Of a stretch of 64,000 bases of DNA, positions 1 through 10,900 are shown in pieces. The stretch covers positions 897 to 64,896 of the forward strand of contig KV423981.1 in assembly GCA_001632435.1 (NCBI GenBank). Reading direction: 5' to 3'. Both the position numbers and the translations under genes were made by a program. Source of the DNA: Calocera cornea HHB12733 (lineage: Eukaryota; Basidiomycota; Dacrymycetes; Dacrymycetales; Dacrymycetaceae). Under the pieces are notes generated by a model that searched no databases, was not told the DNA's origin, and saw only the letters and a program-made list of their open reading frames with translations. Position 1 is the first letter of the stretch. Each line of letters opens with the position of its first letter.

Positions 1-16
1 CGTTTTGCTGCGTTGA

Positions 17-240
17 CGCGCCGGAAACGTTGGACGTTTCCGGCCGCGTGAAACGTTGAGACTCGCCCCCCGTTGGGGCGAGTTTCTCAACATCGACATT
101 ATAAATTGTCGATGTTTTCGACGTTTCTGAAAGGTGAGACGCGCCCCTACCGGGCGCGCTCTTTTATTTTGAATAATAATAATTATTCGTTGTAAAAACG
201 TCGCTCGCGCGAGGGGGGTCCCAATGCCCCATTGGGACCC
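17..240. repeat. array of five short hairpins
   Basis: Five inverted repeats follow each other within about 225 bases. Perfect stems pair 21-30 with 34-43, 61-69 with 75-83, 89-98 with 107-116, 141-146 with 152-157, and 216-225 with 231-240, with loops of 3 to 8 bases. Arms differ in sequence, so this is not one unit repeated. No coding frame crosses it. Such stacked palindromes often sit in subterminal parts of DNA transposons or in subtelomeric DNA; which applies here is inference. Confidence 0.7.
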
Positions 241-525
241 TGTACAGAGCTTAGGATCACACCAGCACCTCATGTTCATACTGAGTCATGGCAAGGACAT
301 ACTGTGAATGTCATGTCTAACCTATCATTCATACTATAGGAAGCTGATAATAGGTCTCTGCTATACCAGCCATGGCTGACATGCCTCTCCTCTCCTATCC
401 CTTAGCACCCCTAGTGGCCCCCAGGCATACCCAAAGGATACCCAAAGCCATTCACCCACCTACCCCCACCCATGACTCCCTTAGAGGCCCGAGGGAGCCC
501 CCAGGGTGACTGGGAATGGACCCTG

Positions 526-559
526 CACAGCCGCTAAAAGTGGTCCCTGGGCGGCTGTG
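526..559. repeat. inverted repeat, 9-bp stem
   Basis: CACAGCCGC at 526-534 pairs exactly with GCGGCTGTG at 551-559 across a 16-base loop. It belongs to the same palindrome-rich region as 17-240. Confidence 0.6.
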
Positions 560-680
560 TAACCCTCACCCCTAGCCCTCTTCACCCATAAAGTGCTATA
601 GGATGCAGTATTTTCTATCCGTCTCCTGGTATGGGAGACCTACTTCTATAGTACTTCTAGTTAAGGAGAAAACATTGCCC

Positions 681-720
681 GCGGAATGACGTGCCACCGG
701 CACGGTGGCACGTCATCCGC
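681..720. repeat. long near-perfect palindrome
   Basis: A perfect 14-bp stem (686-699 with 703-716) closes a 3-base loop. Flanking GCGG/CCGC at 681-684 and 717-720 extends the pairing with a single bulged base. It is the strongest hairpin in the left flank. No terminator or coding role is evident. Confidence 0.75.
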
Positions 721-825
721 ATGCTAGGGTCTGTCAGGGTCTACCTTCTACCCCACATCTTGTACCCATCACCCGCCCTTTTGTACCTGTAACCGTAGGC
801 CCTACAAACATTACACCCCTATAGA

Positions 826-900
826 ATATTAGGATTAGGTATTTTTGGGTTAGGGTTTTGATTGCTTAGGGTGAGGGTTAGGTTGAGGGTTGCAGAGGGT
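826..900 (+). repeat. degenerate TTAGGG-like telomeric stretch
   Basis: TTAGGG and near variants (GATTAGG, GGGTTAGGG, CTTAGGG, GAGGGTTAGG, TGAGGGTT) recur over about 75 bases in one orientation. Fungal telomeres are commonly TTAGGG, so this may be an interstitial telomeric relic or subtelomeric sequence. It is not a clean tandem array. Confidence 0.4.
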
Positions 901-1423
901 GGCTGCACAGGGTTAATAGGGATTGCAGCCATGGACGCAAGGCAAGGGACCAGGTTACCCTGTTCTTATTTGCACAACGTGTGGTGCCACACGTCTGGGT
1001 CTAAGGTGCAACTTGCCAGCTGCATTTGCTTGTTGGTCCGGCCTGAATGAGGGGATTCTTGACGGTAATATTGGACACGAAAGAGACAGTGCCAGGTGAA
1101 CGAGCGCCTCTCCGGAATTGGAGGCGGTAAATGGAAGGATGGGTGTGGTTGCTTTGTCGGAGCTCGGCCTGGAATATTACGCAGTGGTTGGATAAAGTCC
1201 ACACGACGCGCCTTGGAGTAGGTCCGAATGGAGGATTTGAAGTGGGATGACTGTATTGATGTGCGATGGGATACGAGACAAGCGAGGGCGGAAGGAGTGC
1301 ACGTGTCGTCATCGTTCAGGGCATATGACATAACTGGCGGACGATCTCCTGCGATGCCGGCAATAGGGCAGTCATGCGCCCAACACCCTGCTCCGACCCG
1401 ACCGCAGCCCGTCACCGTTGTTC

Positions 1424-1430
1424 TATATAA
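1424..1430 (+). promoter_or_regulatory. TATA box of the TspO-like gene
   Basis: TATATAA lies 81-87 bases upstream of the ATG at 1511, followed by a C/T-rich leader, an arrangement common in basidiomycete promoters. Confidence 0.55.
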
Positions 1431-1510
1431 CCCCTTCCAAGCGAGCTCCTCTATCGCTCGTTTTCGACCCGTTCGTCACCCCTTCATTCCAGACAGACGC
1501 AATAGCAACA

Positions 1511-2587
1511 ATGGCTTGGACAGATGGCCTCCTCCTCAAAGTAAGCTGGACTGGCATAGACACTCTTACCTTCGGAGCTGACTGCGATCCGCCAGATCGT
1601 GAACGTCCTTGCGACGCTTCTCTTCCTTGGCTCCAACATCTTCGCCGTTGCGGGCCCCGAGCCGGGCTATGGATCTGGGAAGGAGACGTACATCACCCCG
1701 GAGTGGTTCGCCTTCTACATCTGTACGTCCTGCTCCTCATGCTGCTGGCTGTTTCAGTGGGCTGATGGCTTACAGGGACGGTCATTCACCTACTGCTTCT
1801 CGGCGCCATGATCTACCAGTTCTTCGATGCCGGCAAGCGTGTCATCATCGATGCCATTTCTTGGAGGTACCCGCTTCTGGCCGTCCTTACTGCGGTCTAC
1901 GTCGCCGTTTGGGTGCGTGATGATTTCTGTCCTGTTTCCGCCCCATGCTTACCTGCAGCTCCGCAGCAACGCCACCACTACATTGTCGCATTCGTGTTTG
2001 CTCTCCTCGTGAGCTCCACCGTCTCGCACATCTACTACATCGTCAAGAAGAGCCACCGTGCCGAGAGCCTTGCGGACGAATGTGCGTGCAGCTCTTTAGA
2101 TAAACGTTCATGACTTGCTCACCCAACACACAGTGCTTGTTCACCTGCCATTCTCTCTCTACCACGGCTGGACGACCGTCCTGATCTTCATCACCGGCTT
2201 CGAGGCGTTCGGCGTCAACGCGCTCAACCACAAGGCCGGCATTTGGACCAAGGTGTTTGTCTTCCTGTCCCTCCTCTTCCTCGAGGCCACCAGCGCTGCG
2301 TACGCCTTCTCCAGCCCTCAGGGTGATCTTGCTGCATCCATCGCCATCTCTTGGTCCCTCTTGGCCATCTTTATTCGTACGTTGTTTCGTTCTTTGTCTG
2401 TTCGGATCCCGCTCATTGAGCCACAGACCAGACCAGCTCTGCATTCATCCACTGGTCGGCGCTTGCATTCTTCATCCTCTCCCTCTTCGCCATCCTCAAG
2501 TCCTTCTTCGGCTATTGGAGCGTGTACCGCTCGTCAGGCTCTGTCCTGCACGACGAGGAGCGTGCGCCTTTGGTGCCCGACGTGTAA
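1511..2587 (+). CDS. TspO/MBR-like multi-pass membrane protein
   Basis: Six exons (1511-1540, 1596-1722, 1776-1912, 1967-2081, 2134-2376, 2427-2587) give 270 residues with all phases matching. The protein is almost entirely hydrophobic helices. After a 10-residue start it reads [14 protein letters not shown], then a polar loop [16 protein letters not shown] and [14 protein letters not shown]. The 'TP..FAF.IW..I.LLL' pattern resembles bacterial and fungal tryptophan-rich sensory protein (TspO/MBR)-like membrane proteins, whose substrate in fungi is not established. The tail ([11 protein letters not shown]) is polar and probably cytosolic. A TATA box sits upstream. The last intron could end at another AG; I used the one that keeps frame. 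Family placement is from pattern memory; the membrane nature is clear. Confidence 0.7.
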
Positions 2588-2749
2588 TCGTGTACTTACG
2601 CACGTATCACAACACCACGGATCATTTGCATTCCACGTCCTCACGACTCGTATCACGATTATCCCCACTTTCTATTCATATCACGTTTCACCTCCCTTGT
2701 GGCAGAATGCTACAACGTTAAAAAGCCAATGATATTACTGCCCACTCCA

Positions 2750-4030
2750 TTAGTCCTCTAAGTACTCCCCGTGTATGTCCCACGGTAACGGTCCTCTGAA
2801 TGGCTCGACACCGTCGGGTGGACACCACTCCAACAAGTGCCGCAGTTCGGGTGCTGACGAATGGAATGGATGGTATCTCGAATGCGGGTTGCGTCGCTTT
2901 CGCTTGTCGAGGAGAGATGAGTGGCAGCCATATAGGTCCTTGGTGAAGGGCATGTAGCCGTACTTCCGCTGAGCATGTCGTCAGTTTCTCCGTGATCCAA
3001 CGGTGCAAGGCCGGAATGCGCACCTCTCCATCCACGGCCATGTCTCTGCCCCCTCCGTCTAAATCCACACCAATGTAATTCCACGTCTCCGGCTGCAACG
3101 GCCACCGAATAGCTTTGCGATGCAGCTCTGTGAAACGCGGCTCCTTCATCCCAAACCCAACAACAGTGATCTTCTTCGGGTATCGACCCACCACCTCACG
3201 GAAGCGGGCAACGGAGAACAGTAGGTTCTCGAACGAGTCGAGGGAATAGTCTTCTGTGGTGACTCGCGGATGTGGCTGAAAGTTGGATTGGAACACGTTC
3301 GACTCTATCCCGAGTGCCAGATATGATGACGCTTCGGACCACTGTGGTGTTAACGCGCGTGTTCGTCCTCTGTTGGCATGATCAGAAGGCGCATACACCG
3401 CCGATTGACAACATACCCGCTGAATACAAGCAGACTCGACTCGTCGGCCAGTAATTGTTCAGCACTACGCGTTGTGTAAGCGTCAAAGAGAGTTGTACGA
3501 GGATCCTATCTCACCCCTTGACAATGTGGCTCCAGAAGGCTTTGACTGAGGCAGATGCTGTAGCCTTCTGCGCCGCTTCAAGTATCCAGTCGCTTTCGTC
3601 CCCGCGTTTCTCGGGGAAACAGCCTGAGCGGGGTCAGTATATTGTCACGATTCCAAGAGCTTTGGAATAGCGCACCAGTCCAGACAGCATGCCCCGCTAC
3701 GATGATAAGGTGGGTGAGGCTCGTGAGGTCGGCTGGGCGTGTGACAACCTCTTCCATAGATCGTGGTACCGTGACCTGTCCCGCACCTGCAGCGTTTGGC
3801 GGTTTCCATACCTCCAAGACTGGACGGGTATCTTCGTGATGATCGTGCATAGAGACGAGAAAGTATCGAATGTTGAGAAGGAGAGAAAGCCCGGTGAAAG
3901 CAGCCAGCAGGAGAATGGCGAGGTTGGTGAAACGCGAGCGCTGTCGCAGGCGTCCCATCGGCTGGGACAGCGGGTTGACATATTGGGCGGCAAAGGGCCG
4001 TCGCCCTCTGTTGAGATGCGTGGGCAGCAT
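2750..4030 (-). CDS. YdcF/SanA-like DUF218 protein, membrane anchored
   Basis: Exons on the minus strand are 4030-3676, 3623-3515, 3464-3417, 3369-3024 and 2968-2750, giving 358 residues. One membrane helix (about residues 36-56, LAILLLAAFTGLSLLLNI) follows a basic N-terminus. The rest matches the DUF218 (YdcF/SanA-like) fold: THLIIVAGHAVWTG, then SLLVFSGGRTRALTP, ITVVGFGMKEPRF near the third strand, and a C-terminal PFTKDLYGCHSSLL motif typical of the fungal branch. The family is thought to bind nucleotide-like ligands; the fungal function is unknown. Each intron (47-55 nt) has GT...AG ends and restores frame. It ends 162 bases after the convergent neighbour at 2587. Confidence 0.82.
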
Positions 4031-4301
4031 CGCTACGAGTCGAGGAGCATGAGGAGGTGTATGCGTTGCGCCTTACGCGTCTGGCGGGGCCCGGCTGGCG
4101 GCGAACACGCTGGTATGTGTGGAATGAAAGTTGTTTATTAGGCGTCGATCGGTGGCGGTCCCAATCCGGGGTCAGCGGAGAGAAGGGTCGAAGGGTCCCA
4201 GGGGCCATCGGCGACGAGCACACGACACCACCGACAGTAAACGATCAATGCATTTGTTATTGTTGACTCTTTCCTGAGCGGACCGCTCCATTATTACACT
4301 A

Positions 4302-5028
4302 TTACATCCCAACCATATCCTTGACCGCTTTCCGAACAGCGCCCTCCACCTCCTCCGGCGTCGCATCAATGTCTATCCGCGCGACGCCGTCCTCGCCCTC
4401 GCCGGGACGCTCCAGAGTCGCCAGCTGACTCTTCAGCATGCTCGCCTTCATGAAATGCCCCTTCCTCGCGCTCATCCGGTCCATAAGCAGATTCTCTGTT
4501 CCGTCGAGGAACACGAAATAGGTTTGGAGGGCGGGACTTGCGGGCAGGTGCGCACCCGATGGGTGCTTCTCGGAGGTGTCTTCTTCGGCCGGCATCTTGG
4601 TGGACGCTGCATGTTGTCCACGCAGGATGTCGCGGTAGATCTTCTTAAGAGAGGAGCACACGACCACAGCGGCTGGTCGGTCCCCCTCCTTGACCTCTCC
4701 ACTGTGCGCCTGTTCGGCACACACCCGCTCAGCAGTACTCCGGATGATGGCCAGCCATGGGAAACGGTCCTCGTCGGTCAGCGGCTGGCCCCTCGACATT
4801 TTCTCGACGTTGGACTTCGGATGGAGGTCGTCGCCATCGATGAACGGGCGAGATATCGCCTTGGCGAGGGCGGCTCCGACTGTGGACTTGCCCGAGCCTG
4901 ACACGCCCTGCAGAGGAGATGCACGTCGGTATCGGCTAGGAAGAACGGAGGAGCGTTTCTAAACATACCATAACGACTATGAGAGCCGGGCGAGGGTGAC
5001 TCTCGGGAACCGAGAGCGGCTGGGACAT
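4302..5028 (-). CDS. gluconokinase
   Basis: Two exons (5028-4969, 4907-4302) encode 221 residues. Gluconokinase phosphorylates gluconate with ATP to 6-phosphogluconate and feeds the pentose phosphate pathway in the cytosol. The P-loop GVSGSGKST starts at about residue 21, directly across the intron, so the upstream exon is needed for the complete Walker A motif. Other family marks are FIDGDDLHPKSNVEKM, PLTDEDRFPWL, VVCSSLKKIYRD, and FLDGTENLLMDRM...GHFMKASMLKSQ. A 50-residue low-complexity insert (KMPAEEDTSEKHPSG) sits between the core and FVFLDG. The 61-nt intron has a GTATGT donor. Equivalent to the Schizosaccharomyces pombe idn1 product by family, not by synteny. Confidence 0.9.
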
Positions 5029-5383
5029 CGTGTGACGTTCAATTGTAGCGGGTTGGCAGGAGAGCCAGCACCCTTGGATGACGATGGTGGACTGAATTTA
5101 TCCATTGAGGGAAAGTGGCGGCGCGGGTCCCCGGCCATCTTAGGGAAAAGGGAACAGGCGTCTAGTCTAGGGTATACTTAAAGGATTGTCCTCGCATTTT
5201 CTACCGAAGGAGCGAATGGGCAGCAGGGTGTTGGGAGAAGAAAGGATGCCTGAATTTTGCAGAGTTGCGATTAGCTAATAAAACGACCTTTGCAAGTACG
5301 GTATGGGTGAGAAAGATGCCTTTTGCCCCACGCGACCGTTCATGACGTTCACGTAACGTCGCGTCTCCATCCACTACGAGCCT
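5029..5383. other. intergenic, gluconokinase promoter and UGP1 3' flank
   Basis: 355 bases between the start of the gluconokinase gene and the 3' end of UGP1, both on the minus strand. I see no gene or strong repeat. It must contain the UGP1 3' untranslated region and the gluconokinase promoter. Confidence 0.4.
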
Positions 5384-7191
5384 TTAATGGTCGATGATGG
5401 ACACATTGCCGGAGACGAGCTCTGCATTCGGGATCAGCGCTGATTTATCAATGGGCTCGAATTACTCACTGTTCTCGAGGATAGAGCCATCAGGGAGGTC
5501 AATGCGATGGTTGTCAGTGGCGACAATGATGACGGTCCCCCTCAGGGTGATGTTACGACCGAACCAGACGTCGCCAGCGACGGTCAGATGGTCGAGTTCG
5601 AGGATGTTGGGGACGGTGCGGAAGCGCTTCTGGAAGTTGGCAATCTTCTTGAAGCTGTCGCCCAGCTTGATGACGGGCGTCTGGCCGAACATGCGAGCAG
5701 GGTTCATCACGAGCGTGCCGTGCGACATCGTGTAGAGATCGGAGGTGATCAAGAGCAGATCGCTGGTACTCTTGACGGGCAAGAAACGGCTACGGGGCAC
5801 GTTGACACCGTGGGCACCCTTGAAGTGCTTGATGGCGGCGCCGACGGCAGTCTCGAGCTGGATGACCGGCTCGCCGGTGTCGGTGGTCTTGTTGTTGACG
5901 ATAATGTCCAGGGAGAGCTCATCGTTGTCCATCACGCGCTTGATGGCCTTGAGGTTCATCCACAAGTTGTTCGTGTTGAAGGTGTTGAACTTCTTGATCG
6001 ACTTGAAGTCCTCGATATGCTCGGAAGGCACTTGTGCGACTTCCAGAAGGCGAACGTTGCCGTCGTACTGAACAAGGGTACCACCCTTGACGTCAGCCTT
6101 GGTCTTGTCAGTGAGCTCCATGATGAACTCGGCCTTGCTCTCGATCATGTGGCCGTAGATGTTGAGGTCGACAACGGCACCGAGGTTGTCCACATTGGAC
6201 ACGAAGAGGTACTCCTTGCCGGCAGCAAGGAGCTTGTCGAGAAGGCCAGAATTGCTCAGGGCGTCGAAGATGTCACCGTGACCAGGAGGGTACCACATAG
6301 ACTTGTCGCTAACGGCGCTGCGGGGAATGGGAAGGGAGGACTCGCGGCCGACGCGGGGGTAGCGGGACTGATTGAAGGTGAGGATCTGGATGTTGTGGTT
6401 GGCGTACTTCTGGATGATACGCTGAGTCTCATCGTCGGTGTTGAAAGAGTTCATGAGAATGAAAGGAACATTGACGCCGTACTCCTCATTCAGGTGCTGC
6501 AATTACGTTAGATAGGGTTCGCGGGCCGGGTCAAGGCACGCACCTCGATCTGGCGCACGCAGAGGTCGAGGAAAGTCATGCCCTCGCGAACCTCAATGGC
6601 GGACTTGGGCGCACCCCCCATGCCCATAGTGGTACCGAGACCACCATTGAGCTTGAGCACGACGAGCTTGTCGAGGCTGGCAGGGCCGGCAGGCTTCTTG
6701 AGCTCGACGTAGGGCTTGATCAGATCGGGGCCGGCGGCAACGCACTTGTCCCACACGCTGGTTGGGCTATGTCAGCTGGGCCGATCAGGACGGAGAATGT
6801 AAGCTCATACATCTTTTCGCCCTTGGCCTTTTCGGTGAGGTAGCGGTTGAAGAGGATGAAGAAGGATTGCATCTCGGCGTCGAAGACCTAGTGCATACAC
6901 GATCAACTATGCTATCGGGCGCACAACCACAGTGATTCCGCACCTTCTTCGCCTTGGGGTCCTCAACCTCGGAGATCATGCGGTTCAGCTCGTTCCTCAT
7001 TGCCTTGGCGGCGACACCCGTGGTGGCGGTCTTGAAGTCCTGTTGACAGCAAAGCAAGCGAGATAATCAGCTATATGCGGCTTTTCCTTGTATGTAGAAG
7101 CGCGTACCATTGCGGAATGGCCGCGAGCGCGAGGCGACTTTACATCATTGGCACTGGGGGCCGAAAGGAGGGGTTGGTTTTCGCCGGCCAT
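5384..7191 (-). CDS. UGP1: UTP-glucose-1-phosphate uridylyltransferase
   Basis: Six exons (7191-7108, 7039-6944, 6887-6811, 6757-6544, 6496-5470, 5421-5384) give 511 residues, the usual length. The enzyme makes UDP-glucose from UTP and glucose-1-phosphate in the cytosol for glycogen, trehalose and beta-glucan synthesis. The nucleotide-binding loop [19 protein letters not shown] is intact, as are [30 protein letters not shown] and the C-terminal left-handed beta-helix ([16 protein letters not shown]...). The short last exon supplies [12 protein letters not shown], the conserved C-terminus used for oligomer contacts in yeast UGPase. The N-terminal 28 residues carry a Ser-rich stretch, in yeast a PAS-kinase target region; that role here is inference. 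Confidence 0.95.
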
Positions 7192-7926
7192 TGTAAGATG
7201 ACGAACAAAGATGGTAGAGAGAGTGGGATGGTGATGGGATGGTGGTGGTCAAAGGGCGAGGTAGACGGGGGTGAGACAGCGCAAAAGCGAGCTGGAATGC
7301 GGGGCAGAACGGGGTTTTATGTTGAGATGGGGCTTCGCGCGCGAGGCAGACGCCAGGGCAGCGCGACAGCATGAACGTGCCATGTCTGATGACGTCAGCC
7401 GAATGACAACCGCTTTCCCTGCCCTTTCCATAAGGACCCTATCGTCTAGACCGACCCTAGTCGTAAAGCGACCTTCTTGTCCCTCGAAATCCCTCGAAAA
7501 CTGTTCGCCCGCTCTCCGTCTTCCTTCCTTATTTTCAGATTGTTGGGGTTAATCATGATCAGTTATCGCGAATTGTTGTGTGTGAGTTGCCTCGTCGGGC
7601 TAAGCGAACCCCACGACATTTGCTATGACGTCGCGCGCCTTGTGCTCATTGGTCAGGGACAATTCATTGTGGATCCACAATAAAGAAAGGGCTCCGACGT
7701 GATCGGCTATCCTCCGCACCAACAGTTTCGCGTGCCGAGCCCGAGAGTCAAGTACATTACTGGCATTACTGCTATGATACTAGAAATGCTATGCCGTCCT
7801 AGAATACAATGGATGTTTACAGCTGAAATGCTTCTCAAGGTGGTTTTGTCCATAGCTACAATGCGTTTGTCCGGTGGTGTGGATAGGTCCGGGAGGGGTA
7901 TGATGCGATGCTTGTGGATGGAACTG
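7192..7926. other. intergenic, UGP1 promoter and SET9 3' flank
   Basis: 735 bases with no supported gene. Both flanking genes are on the minus strand, so this carries the SET9 3' end and the UGP1 promoter. Short frames at 7477-8019 have no recognisable protein features. Confidence 0.4.
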
Positions 7927-10900
7927 TCAGTCATTGCGATGCCTGCCAAGCGCTGCCTTCGTCGTCCTCTTCCCCTCCGACAATCTCTTCCCGTTCCGCG
8001 TCTTCACCCCCTCCGCTAGCTTGGCTTCGTAGATAAGCCGTGCGTCACCAGACATCCTAGGAGGTTTCGACGAGGCGCTCTTGGACGAACCGCCGGGAGA
8101 GGAAGAACTCGAACCTCTGCTTTGTGCAGTCAAAGGTGTGATAGTGCGCGTGTTCGTCTTAGGTTTCTCGGGTGCAGTTACCACATTGTCCTGCACCTAT
8201 TTAGTTCCTGCTAAGACGAGTCACGTTCAGAGTTCATACCTCGTCTGACGAGTCTAAAACAATTACGTCCTTCCCGTCCACGTTCCACTTGCTACTGCCA
8301 GAGGGTGCACGACGAGAGCCACTGGAACGACTCAAGACGGTTCCAGAGACGGCAGTGGACGCGCGGCTATGGCCCTGTATGTCCAAACCGTAACGCGCGG
8401 ACTTGAGCCCAGACGTGTTTAAGCCAGTAATCCCGATACTCGCTTTCGGTGGTGGGGAAGTCCATATCGAACGAGGTGCCCCTAGCAATCCCCCTACCAT
8501 ATTGTCAGATAATATCACAGCATGACAAATCTGCAGCTTACCAGCCAAGTTGGGCGGGGAGATTGAAGGTGTCCCGAACACTGAGCGAGTCGGGCTCAAG
8601 GGACTACTCAGTACAGGGCTAGGAGCGGGCGGTAATTCACGAGGAGGCGGCGGCGGCGCCCACCTCGGTCGCTGAGCAGGTGGCGGAGCGATCAAGTCGC
8701 TTGTAATGCGATTTGCAGACGTAGACTTCCACCAAATCGGGGGCTGAGGGACTTGCATTCTGAGTCCTTCGACCTTCTTTGGTGGCCCGGGTTTGGTAGA
8801 AGCGGAAAAATACGAGCGGCCGCCTCGAGGAGAGATATGTAAGCCGTTGAGAAGAGGCCGATACATCGCCAGACTTGGCGGGCTGACGGCGCGAGCGTCA
8901 TCTGGAGTTGCGTCGTCACACCGACGAGTCTTCTTGCTTGGGCGCTCTTCAGCGTCCGAATCTTGTTCACTCTCGAAATCGCTCTGCATGTCTCGCGTAC
9001 GACGACCTTGAGATCGGCGCGCGGCTAGATCTTCATCTCCCTTCTTGTGCGTCTGGTCAAGCTCCCGTTTGCTTGTGTCCTTCCGCGCGCTCCGAGAAAT
9101 GACTTTCTTTTCGGAGGATCGCGGCACAGCAGATCCTTTCTGCCGTCGGGGTAACGGAGGGTGAGGTGATACAGATGGAGATGGTGAACGAGAGGGTGAA
9201 GGTGATGGAGAGGGGTCGTGGAGAGCTGCCTTGCGTTCCTGCGCCGGTGTACTGGATTTGCTCGATCTCCGGGCTCTGCTGGTTGAAGCTGCCGTGACCT
9301 TCCGAGCGCTGGACTGAGCAGCCTTGGGGGACGGCTGCAACGGACGTCCACGGAATGACTTCGCCGGTGCAGATGTTGACTTTGCTACGCTGGATGCTGC
9401 TTTCGGAGGTCTACCGCGGCGGGGAGGGGCGGGTACATCAGGAGTGCGGGGCTGTATGACTGGAATGCGTTCAACGTCGCTCTCGCCGCTGCTGTCCTCG
9501 GTCTGAACTTCATCTTGTTCATCTTGCTCGTCTTCGTCTTCATCTTGTTCATCTTGCTCTTCGCTTTGCAGCTCTGCATCCTCGTCCTGCGAACCTTCAC
9601 CAGACTCCTGCTCAGCTTCTTCGCTTTCAGGGTCACTGCCACTCGTGTCTTGGTGGACCACTCGTCTTGTGTACGTGCGCTTCACCTTCTTCGCAGTAAC
9701 AACGTTGCTTAGACGCGACCTCTTTGTCTTCGTAGGCTCCACCGATGGTTCCTTGGCCTTGCGCTTTTGTCTTTGCGACGAGACGCTCGCCTCGCGAGAC
9801 GCCGGAGGACTAGAGTCGAGAACCTGACGACCTCGTGACCAAATAGATGGGCCCGGAATCCGAGGGCTCTGCCGACGCTCCCCCGTGCGATGTGGCCACT
9901 GGACCTGGAAGATCTTAAAGTGCCTCGCACATCTGCAGAGAGAGTGAGTTAATGACCATGAAGGCAGCGGCAAAACTCACCGTGAACACCACTTGCCAAC
10001 CGGCTGTACTTTCTCAGTAAAGAGCACACCACACCGGAGCGCAGCACAGTTGTCGCCAGGAGGGGTTTCAGGTCGGATATACACCTCTTCAATAGTAGCC
10101 ACAGGAGACGAGGGACGAGAGAGATTGCCCATGATATCATTCATAGCCTCTTCGATGTCGAAGTCAGATGGCACCTCGGAGAGTGCGGACGACAAAGCAG
10201 AGCTCAATGGTGAGTATGGGCACTCCATATCGTCGTCATCGAGGACCGCGAATCCGATTGCTAATTCGCCGACGCTATCGGGTCCCAATGTCTCAGATGG
10301 AGGCGTGCCTTCGGAGGACGTTGGCGGGGGAGTCAACAAAGTGGCCGCTGATTCCGCCGGAACAGGTTTATCGTCGGATAGGGCGAGAGACGCCGGAGAC
10401 AGTATGCCGGATTCGAGGGTTACGACAGAGAGAAGCGGGGTGGACGTGTCCAAAACATCATCTGGGGAGAGGCGAGGTTGTGCGGTTTCGTGCGTTGGTG
10501 TCGCTTCCGGTGTCAGGAGTGGGACGGTCGTGACGGACCCAGTGTCATCAGGAGGCACGAGAGCGAACTCGGGGGCAGACAACGGACGCTCGATGGACGA
10601 GGCGATGGATGAAGCATCAATCAGCGAAGCTGACACTTCACGACTGGAGGATGGTCGATGTTCCCCTTCTGCATCGGGATCCTCAGGTGCATCGGGCGGT
10701 GGAGCAGTCGCCGCAACCACCGCGGGCGCAGAGACTGGTTCTGGAGCGAGCGGTGCCTCGTTCATGTCGACGTCGTCCTCATCTTCGTGCTCGGCTTCGA
10801 CAGCCTCCTCGTCGTCCTCCTCATCCTCATCTTCTTCATCGTCCTCCATTGGTGGTGCGCGCCAGAAGACAGTGCCGCGCCTGGTCTTGCGTTCCTCAAA

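Larger units (their letters stand above)
241..1423. other. gene-free left flank
   Basis: No gene is supported here. It holds two further palindromes (526-559 and 681-720), a degenerate telomere-like stretch (826-900), and then ordinary sequence leading into the promoter of the gene that starts at 1511. The short reading frames at 862-1581 have no recognisable domains. Confidence 0.5.

Noticed and set aside
5507..6511. 334-residue frame antisense to UGP1
   Set aside because: It mirrors the codon bias of the UGP1 exon on the other strand; UGP1 is certain and the antisense protein has no domain.
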